A stretch of DNA of 26,536 nucleotides from a virus, in the IMG/VR virus record IMGVR_UViG_3300048011_000240, positions 1 to 26,536 of that record; one strand, given 5' to 3'. Positions 23,234-26,536 of this stretch are shown piece after piece (within the stretch, counting starts at the first letter, position 1; each line of letters opens with the position of its first letter). The notes beneath the pieces are model-generated. The model was not told the origin of the DNA. It worked only from the letters and a program-made list of their open reading frames with translations, and searched no databases. The translations under genes were made by a program, and so were the position numbers.

Positions 23234-23522
23234 GGATAAGAACGGCAACCTTAGTAAGAAAGAGTTTCAACAACTTGAAATAGAAGACCGCCGACTTAAA
23301 ATAGCTGATGCAGACGAAAAAAGAAACACTGAACGATTGCTTGTTAAAGCGTGTTGCGCGGGAATGTTATTATACCCTTTTATTATTTTATTAGCATCTG
23401 TTCTTGGCTTTGAGGTGGCGGCAAGTCTTATAACAGATATTGCAAGCGTTTATGTTGTGGCGGCTAGTGGAGTCGTTGTCGGTTATTTTGGGTTTAACAG
23501 CATAAGGGATAAAAACGCATGA
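23208..23522 (+). CDS. EF-hand protein with two membrane segments, holin-like candidate
   Basis: A 104-residue protein. Residues 8-19 (DKDKNGNLSKKE) are a textbook EF-hand loop: Asp1, Asp3, Asn5, Gly6, Leu8 and Glu12, flanked by short helices. A charged linker (ERLLVK) follows, then two hydrophobic helices at about 46-66 (VKACCAGMLLYPFIILLASVL) and 75-96. Size and two membrane helices suit a class II holin or holin partner, and the neighbouring genes are a holin candidate and an endolysin. GGAG lies before the ATG. Whether it binds calcium, or opens the membrane, is inference from motifs. It overlaps the next gene by four bases. Confidence 0.78.
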   Translation: MTEFDKLDKDKNGNLSKKEFQQLEIEDRRLKIADADEKRNTERLLVKACCAGMLLYPFIILLASVLGFEVAASLITDIASVYVVAASGVVVGYFGFNSIRDKNA

Positions 23523-23902
23523 TAGCACAACTATTAGGTCCAGTTGCAAGTTTAGCAGGCTCTTGGCTTGATGCAAAAACAACCAAACAAGCGGCTGAAG
23601 CCAAATTAAAGCTAACGGAGGCAGAAGCAAAAAGTAAAATATTGCTCTCAAAAGAAACATCGGTTGCCGATTGGGAGCGGATAATGGCGCAAGGAACTCA
23701 AAACTCATGGAAAGACGAATATTTGGTTGGCTTGTTCAGTATTCCATTAATTTTAGTGTTCACAGGTGAAAAAGGCCGTCAGATCGTTGCAGAGGGCTTT
23801 ATAGCGTTGGAAAGTATGCCAGAGTGGTATCAATATACGTTAGGAGTTATCGTAGCCAGTAGCTTTGCCGTCAGGTCTGCCACAAAGTTTTTTAGAAAAT
23901 AG
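23519..23902 (+). CDS. putative holin (GTA/3TM holin-like)
   Basis: A 127-residue protein with N-terminal LLGPVASLAGSWLDAKTTKQAAEAKLKLTEAEAKSKI, a helical middle, then NSWKDEYLVGLFSIPLILVFTGEKGRQIVAEGFIALESMPEWYQYTLGVIVASSFAVRSATKFF. The SWKDEY--------P--L-F and PEWYQY-LG-I-A--F patterns are characteristic of a holin family common in alphaproteobacterial and marine phages. Hydrophobic segments are near residues 67-83 and 106-120, with the first ~15 residues partly hydrophobic too. It lies directly upstream of the endolysin gene, as holins do, and would form the lesion that lets it reach the wall. It overlaps the EF-hand gene (ATGA). Confidence 0.8.
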   Translation: MIAQLLGPVASLAGSWLDAKTTKQAAEAKLKLTEAEAKSKILLSKETSVADWERIMAQGTQNSWKDEYLVGLFSIPLILVFTGEKGRQIVAEGFIALESMPEWYQYTLGVIVASSFAVRSATKFFRK

Positions 23903-23918
23903 TAATAGGAAAATTAAA

Positions 23919-24386
23919 ATGTCTTTTAAATTATCAAGTAGGTCTTTGGGCAAGCTAGAGGGTGTTCACCCTGATATGGTTGCTACAGTACAAAAGGCCA
24001 TAGAACTTACAAAAGTTGACTTTGGCGTGACGTATGGCGTCAGAACTGTTGAGGAACAGCAACGGCTTTTTGATATGGGCAGAAGCCAAACAATGAAATC
24101 AAAACACTTAATGCAAGAAAGCGGTTTTTCACACGCTGTTGATTTGGTGGCATACGATGGTTCTGAAGTTGTTTGGGAAATAAATGTATATGATGACATA
24201 GCTGATGCAATGGCTAGTGCGGCCAAGGAAGTAGGTTGTCGGCTTAGATGGGGCGCGGCATGGCATATAGACGATATAGGCGACTTTGAAGGCACTATGG
24301 AAGATGCTATGAATGAGTATGTAGACCTTAGAAGGTCACAAGGGCGCAGGCCGTTTATAGATGGTCCACATTTCGAATTAAGGTAA
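23919..24386 (+). CDS. endolysin, M15-family peptidase (VanY/L-Ala-D-Glu peptidase type)
   Basis: A 155-residue protein. The start at 23919 (MSFKLSSRSLGKLEGVHPDMV) has TAGGAAAA upstream; the longer frame from 23865 would run into the holin gene. Family features: SLGKLEGVHPDMVATVQKAIELTKVDFGVTYGVRTVEEQQ-LF, zinc-ligand region MKSKHLMQESGFSHAVDLVAYDG with His63 and Asp75, RWGAAWHIDDIGDFEG, and GPHFELR with His151. Spacing His63 to Asp75 is longer than the usual H-x6-D, with about five extra residues. It cleaves the peptide stem of peptidoglycan for host lysis. No signal peptide is seen, so it depends on the holin. It is the last plus-strand gene before a strong terminator. Confidence 0.88.
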   Translation: MSFKLSSRSLGKLEGVHPDMVATVQKAIELTKVDFGVTYGVRTVEEQQRLFDMGRSQTMKSKHLMQESGFSHAVDLVAYDGSEVVWEINVYDDIADAMASAAKEVGCRLRWGAAWHIDDIGDFEGTMEDAMNEYVDLRRSQGRRPFIDGPHFELR

Positions 24387-24411
24387 GGGGGCTAACTGCC
24401 CCCCCCTTTTT
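24387..24411 (+). terminator. rho-independent terminator of the late plus-strand block
   Basis: GGGGGC-TAACT-GCCCCC followed by CCC and TTTTT, beginning directly after the endolysin stop codon. It separates the plus-strand block from the converging minus-strand genes. The T run overlaps the stop codon of the minus-strand gene. On the minus strand the stem is followed by a weaker TTACCTTAATT stretch, so it may act in both directions. Confidence 0.85.
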
Positions 24412-24736
24412 ATGCCGCCTTTTTGTAAGTGTTGGGGTTTACCTCTATGGCTTGTTCTTCGTAAAATTCTTTGCTTTGCTCGTCCATATCGTCAAGAACG
24501 GTTTGCCATTCTGCATAAGTTCTAACGCTTCTTACAAACTCTTTATGGCCTAAATTGTTAGTGGTAACTATTGCCGCCACAAAAGCCATAGCGTCTTGCT
24601 CACGCTCTAAACCTTGCACAACGTAATCGTCGCCGCCTTTATACTTCCAACGGTGTAGTCCCTCTGCAAACGCCCCAGAACCTACTTCTGCGCCATCATT
24701 TTCTAAAATTTGTGTGCTAACAACATATACATTCAT
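24410..24736 (-). CDS. hypothetical protein
   Basis: A 108-residue acidic protein of unknown function (MNVYVVSTQILENDGAEVGSGAFAEGLHRWKYKGGDDYVV, later REQDAMAFVAAIVTTNN). MNVYVVSTQ---NDG---G at the start and WKYKGG--Y-V-GL----DA-AFV in the middle recall small phage proteins seen in early regions. It has no membrane segment. Ribosome site AGAGGA lies before the ATG, and a good promoter is just upstream, so it is probably a single-gene transcript that runs into the hairpin shared with the plus-strand block. Its leader is almost identical to that of the gene at 24857-25159. Confidence 0.78.
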   Translation of the reverse strand: MNVYVVSTQILENDGAEVGSGAFAEGLHRWKYKGGDDYVVQGLEREQDAMAFVAAIVTTNNLGHKEFVRSVRTYAEWQTVLDDMDEQSKEFYEEQAIEVNPNTYKKAA

Positions 24737-24762
24737 TTTTAAAATCCTCTTTTTTGCTTATA
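24734..24762 (-). repeat. shared 29-base leader, copy 1
   Basis: Identical over 29 bases to 25157-25185. It covers the ATG, the AGAGGA ribosome site and the TATAAGCAAAAA segment, which is probably the whole untranslated leader of the transcript. Confidence 0.88.
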
Positions 24763-24767
24763 CGTTA

Positions 24768-24796
24768 ATTATAAATTAATAAATTGTAAATGTAAA
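24768..24796 (-). promoter_or_regulatory. sigma-70-like promoter for the gene at 24410-24736
   Basis: On the minus strand: TTTACA (24796-24791), a 17-base spacer, then a perfect TATAAT (24773-24768). A second TTTACA follows the first directly (24790-24785). Transcription would start near 24761, giving a leader of about 25 bases with the ribosome site. Confidence 0.78.
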
Positions 24797-24830
24797 CTAC
24801 TTTTTTTGTAAAAAGTAAAATAAATTAAAA

Positions 24831-24849
24831 AGGGGGCTATTAACCCCCT
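24831..24849 (-). terminator. rho-independent terminator for the gene at 24857-25159
   Basis: On the minus strand: AGGGGG-TTAATAG-CCCCCT followed by TTTTAATTTATTTT, seven bases past the stop codon. The T-rich tail on this strand fixes the direction. Confidence 0.8.
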
Positions 24850-24856
24850 CTAGCTT

Positions 24857-25159
24857 TTAAACATTTAATGTCATACACACTTTAGTTTCTGCTACTTTAA
24901 CCGCCATTCTAATAGTGTCAAAAGGTCCACACTCTTCCAATACTTTTGTATTGTTATCGTGTTCGTAAATTGTAGTAAGGTATCCTCCTTCAGCAAAATC
25001 TTCTATGGTAACATACTGTGCGGCATTGCCGCCTTCAGAAACTGGCTTTGCCTTCCAAAACGTGTTTATGTGATGTCCGTCAATATACTCGTCAACTTGG
25101 TCAAAACGCATAATACCATAATCAAATTTTGCGGGTTGTTCTTTAAAATAGTTACTCAT
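24857..25159 (-). CDS. hypothetical protein
   Basis: A 100-residue acidic, soluble protein (MSNYFKEQPAKFDYGIMRFDQVDEYIDGHHINTFWKA, then GNAAQYVTIEDFAEGGYLTTIYEHDN, FDTIRMAVKVAETKVCM). I do not recognise it. It has the same leader as the gene downstream and its own terminator, so it appears to be a separate transcription unit. The protein sequences of the two genes are not obviously related, so the leader was copied or retained as a unit and not the gene. Confidence 0.78.
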   Translation of the reverse strand: MSNYFKEQPAKFDYGIMRFDQVDEYIDGHHINTFWKAKPVSEGGNAAQYVTIEDFAEGGYLTTIYEHDNNTKVLEECGPFDTIRMAVKVAETKVCMTLNV

Positions 25160-25185
25160 TTTTAAAATCCTCTTTTTTGCTTATA
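25157..25185 (-). repeat. shared 29-base leader, copy 2
   Basis: Partner of 24734-24762, identical over 29 bases. Similarity continues more loosely to about 25228 through the TTTACA boxes and the following T run. Confidence 0.88.
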
Positions 25186-25190
25186 TGTAA

Positions 25191-25219
25191 ACATTACACT
25201 ATAAATTTGTAAGTGTAAA
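25191..25219 (-). promoter_or_regulatory. putative promoter for the gene at 24857-25159
   Basis: On the minus strand: TTTACA (25219-25214) directly followed by CTTACA (25213-25208). The distance to the leader is the same as in the sister promoter, but at the -10 position it reads TAATGT (17-base spacer) or TGTAAT (15-base spacer), so it is probably weaker or differently regulated. Confidence 0.55.
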
Positions 25220-25249
25220 GCACTTTTTTTATAATTTTTTAATTTATTT

Positions 25250-25456
25250 TTACCAAGGTCTTATTTTAGGTTTAGTTAATTTAGATAAAGCATCGCTTAC
25301 ATCGCAGTGTCCAGAAGTTGCATTTAATTTATCGTAAATAGTATTTGTATTTGTTAAAATATTCCAACAATCGTTTTCCGATAAAAACCAAACGCTAAAC
25401 TGTAATTCATGTTCTGCTATTGGGTAAAATATTGTCAAAAGCGTATAATATTCCAT
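25250..25456 (-). CDS. small hypothetical protein
   Basis: A 68-residue protein (MEYYTLLTIFYPIAEHELQFSVWFLSENDCWNI, then NATSGHCDVSDALSKLTKPKIRPW). The ending with S-ALSKLTKPK-RPW and the SVWFLSE-DCW motif recall small proteins of early regions in marine phages. It has three aromatic-rich strands and two Cys. The ribosome site is weak. It probably belongs with the other small minus-strand genes; no promoter is clear upstream. Function unknown. Confidence 0.68.
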   Translation of the reverse strand: MEYYTLLTIFYPIAEHELQFSVWFLSENDCWNILTNTNTIYDKLNATSGHCDVSDALSKLTKPKIRPW

Positions 25457-25490
25457 TGTGTTTACTGCTCGTTTTTTTTATAAATAATAA

Positions 25491-25549
25491 GGGGAGGCAA
25501 ATGCCATTAATTTAGTTGGTGTCTATTAGTGTCGTTTAATATCCTCCCC
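25491..25549 (-). terminator. possible long-loop terminator for the minus-strand operon
   Basis: On the minus strand GGGGAGG (25549-25543) pairs with CCTCCCC (25497-25491), followed by TTATTATTTATAAAAAA. The loop is 45 bases and includes the last codons and the stop of the gene at 25526-25801, so it is not a standard shape. Confidence 0.35.
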
Positions 25550-25801
25550 ACGAATATCCCAAGGAACTTTTGGTAAAGTTATTCTTTGGTTTGCTATTTT
25601 TTTAGCATCTGTTTCTATAGAAGTTTTGCCGCCATAATGCTTGGCAAATTCAACGCCAAATCTAAATGCGTGTGTTCTAAGTGAGTTTGTATCTATCCCC
25701 ATTGCCCTAGATGCTTCAACTATTGTCAGGTGGCTAAATAACTCAAAAAGTTCTTTTACTTCTATAGCCTGCTTTTTTCTTAATTTCTCCCAAGGTTTCA
25801 T
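25526..25801 (-). CDS. putative helix-turn-helix protein
   Basis: A 91-residue basic protein. Residues ~17-50 (KELFELFSHLTIVEASRAMGIDTNSLRTHAFRFGVEFA) have the look of a helix-turn-helix, with -TIVEASRAMGID-NSLR-HA-R as recognition region. A C-terminal part contains VPWDIRGEDIKRH. This suggests a small DNA-binding regulator, but no family is certain. Two overlapping Shine-Dalgarno sequences (GGGAGGAAGGAG) precede the ATG and lie within the end of the upstream gene, with which it overlaps by four bases. Confidence 0.72.
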   Translation of the reverse strand: MKPWEKLRKKQAIEVKELFELFSHLTIVEASRAMGIDTNSLRTHAFRFGVEFAKHYGGKTSIETDAKKIANQRITLPKVPWDIRGEDIKRH

Positions 25802-25977
25802 ATTCTAACTCCTTCCTCCCTTAGTTTTTTAACTAATACCGCCATAGCTTCTTTTGCTTGCCTATAGTCTTGTTTAACTGATGGCGGTGCTTCTGGTAGT
25901 AAGGCTAGAGGTTCTAACCTATCTATATCGCGTTTTATACTGTCTCGAGTGTCCCTATCTTCTGGTTTAATTTCCAT
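25798..25977 (-). CDS. 59-residue charged hypothetical protein
   Basis: Translates as MEIKPEDRDTRDSIKRDIDR, then LEPLALLPEAPPSVKQDYRQ and AKEAMAVLVKKLREEGVRI. It is helical with a central proline-rich turn. It fills the gap between two other minus-strand genes, has AGAGG before its ATG, and its stop overlaps the next ATG (ATGA). I see no known motif. The codons for REEG also provide the next gene's ribosome site. Function unknown. Confidence 0.72.
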   Translation of the reverse strand: MEIKPEDRDTRDSIKRDIDRLEPLALLPEAPPSVKQDYRQAKEAMAVLVKKLREEGVRI

Positions 25978-25988
25978 TTTTGCCTCTT

Positions 25989-26210
25989 TTACTTTTGTTT
26001 TAAATTATGTTCCTTTTCAAATACAAACCATTTATTTCTAAAAGAGTTTGTAAACTCGTCCATTCTAGTTCTAAAAAGTTCTGGGTGGTGGTCAAAACTA
26101 TTTTTTTCTTCGTTTCGTACTTCTTGGTCATTTTCCACCCATGTCGCTATATGCTGTAAAACAAAGTTTTCTAACTCTGGCCATGTTAGCGGGGTTGTTA
26201 CTTTATCCAT
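25989..26210 (-). CDS. small hypothetical protein
   Basis: A 73-residue protein (MDKVTTPLTWPELENFVLQHIATWVENDQEVRNEEKNSF, then FRTRMDEFTNSFRNKWFVFEKEHNLKQK), acidic and aromatic-rich, with no recognised domain. AAAGGA before the ATG is a fair ribosome site. It overlaps the gene upstream by 13 bases and is followed after 11 bases by the next gene, so all lie in one operon. Confidence 0.7.
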   Translation of the reverse strand: MDKVTTPLTWPELENFVLQHIATWVENDQEVRNEEKNSFDHHPELFRTRMDEFTNSFRNKWFVFEKEHNLKQK

Positions 26211-26383
26211 TCTTTGTGTCCTTTATCCATTGCATCTATTGCGTTATTTATAACGTAGTTTTCAGTAGCCATATCTGAGTCTACAAACTCAACACCCATA
26301 ATATCCAAGCAATGTCCTTGCAATGCTTGAACAACTGCAAAATATTGTGGTTCAGTTAATTCTATTTTTATCTTTTTACTCAT
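26198..26383 (-). CDS. small hypothetical protein
   Basis: A 61-residue protein (MSKKIKIELTEPQYFAVVQA, then LQGHCLDIMGVEFVDSD and NYVINNAIDAMDKGHKEWIK). The KIELTEPQYFAVVQAL segment resembles small phage proteins with a beta-strand and helix, function unknown. Its ATG overlaps the stop of the preceding membrane peptide gene by four bases, so translation is probably coupled. Confidence 0.7.
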   Translation of the reverse strand: MSKKIKIELTEPQYFAVVQALQGHCLDIMGVEFVDSDMATENYVINNAIDAMDKGHKEWIK

Positions 26384-26475
26384 TGCATCACCATAAAGCT
26401 GTCTATGTTAAGGGCGGCTATAATCATCATTATAATCATAGCCACAAAAATTATTTTATCTTGCCAATCAATCAT
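26380..26475 (-). CDS. 31-residue single-pass membrane peptide
   Basis: Reads MIDWQDKIIFVAMIIMMIIA, then ALNIDSFMVMQ. A hydrophobic helix covers residues 8-22, with a charged N-terminus. TTGGAG lies a good distance before the ATG and the stop overlaps the next ATG (ATGA), so I take it as real despite its size. It has no recognised family. Small membrane peptides of this type occur in phage early regions and may modify the host membrane; this is a guess from composition. Confidence 0.6.
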   Translation of the reverse strand: MIDWQDKIIFVAMIIMMIIAALNIDSFMVMQ

Positions 26476-26478
26476 TTT

Positions 26479-26536
26479 TTATAACTCCAATACTTTTATA
26501 GTACCGTTACATTCATTAGCGGTTTCACTTGCGCTT
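26479..26536 (-). CDS. C-terminal fragment of a gene entering from the right edge
   Basis: An open minus-strand frame runs from the window edge (first whole codon at 26535) to a stop at 26479, giving SASETANECNGTIKVLEL. It ends three bases before the next gene's ATG, and its last codons carry that gene's ribosome site. This fits operon packing seen elsewhere on this strand, but 18 residues cannot be assigned. Confidence 0.4.
   Translation of the reverse strand, partial: SASETANECNGTIKVLEL

Noticed and set aside
23865-23918. Upstream start for the endolysin
   Set aside because: It lies in the holin gene and adds residues not typical of the family; the start at 23919 has an AGGA ribosome site.
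25457-25525. Promoter for the gene at 25250-25456
   Set aside because: TTGCCT and TATAAA are present but only 12 bases apart, too close for a usable sigma-70 promoter.
1-26536. Integrase, repressor, attachment site or tRNA
   Set aside because: I looked for these and saw none; prophage or integration claims are not supported in this window.

Overview
The window looks like about 26.5 kb of a lytic marine podovirus genome, or a contig from an environmental one. The evidence is a P22/SU10-type virion set (TerS/TerL, dodecameric-type portal, acidic scaffold, SU10-like major capsid protein, adaptor, nozzle, ejection proteins, virion lysozyme), AT-rich DNA, tight ATGA/TAATG gene overlaps, and small proteins of the style common in phages of marine alphaproteobacteria (pelagiphage-like metagenomic phages). 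No integrase, repressor, tRNA, IS element or CRISPR array is visible, so nothing supports lysogeny. The host cannot be fixed from this sequence.

Layout. (1) Bases 1-713: the 3' end of a DNA methyltransferase gene overlapping an S-adenosylmethionine decarboxylase (speD). (2) 715-921: one small minus-strand gene with its own RBS and promoter-like leader. (3) 978-4571: TerS, TerL, a chain of tiny basic proteins (including a 14-codon micro-ORF), an adaptor and a small structural protein. (4) 4584-9504: a fibre/adhesin cassette with two fibres carrying S74 self-cleaving chaperones, a polyglycine adhesin, a protein built of repeated G(T/S)FTLSGQ units, and a further fibre. (5) 9506-11679: a nozzle-like tail protein with an inserted cupredoxin-like domain, plus a small tail protein. 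(6) 11733-16992: ejection/internal virion proteins including a lysozyme-fold protein. (7) 17004-21370: portal, a small linker protein, scaffold, major capsid. (8) 21413-24386: small post-capsid genes, then a lysis module rich in membrane proteins (one with an EF-hand) ending in an M15-type peptidase endolysin and a strong terminator. (9) 24410-26536: a minus-strand block of small, mostly unrecognised genes converging on that terminator. Two of them have near-duplicate promoter/leader cassettes.

How the genes work together: the plus strand is a late transcript for packaging, virion assembly, host recognition, genome ejection and lysis. SpeD sits directly upstream of the terminase genes and could feed polyamine synthesis that helps DNA condensation; this is inference. 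The minus-strand genes look like independently expressed accessory or early genes. The most unusual items are the copper-site motif inside the nozzle, the EF-hand membrane protein in the lysis module, the twin minus-strand leaders, and the micro-ORF chain after TerL.
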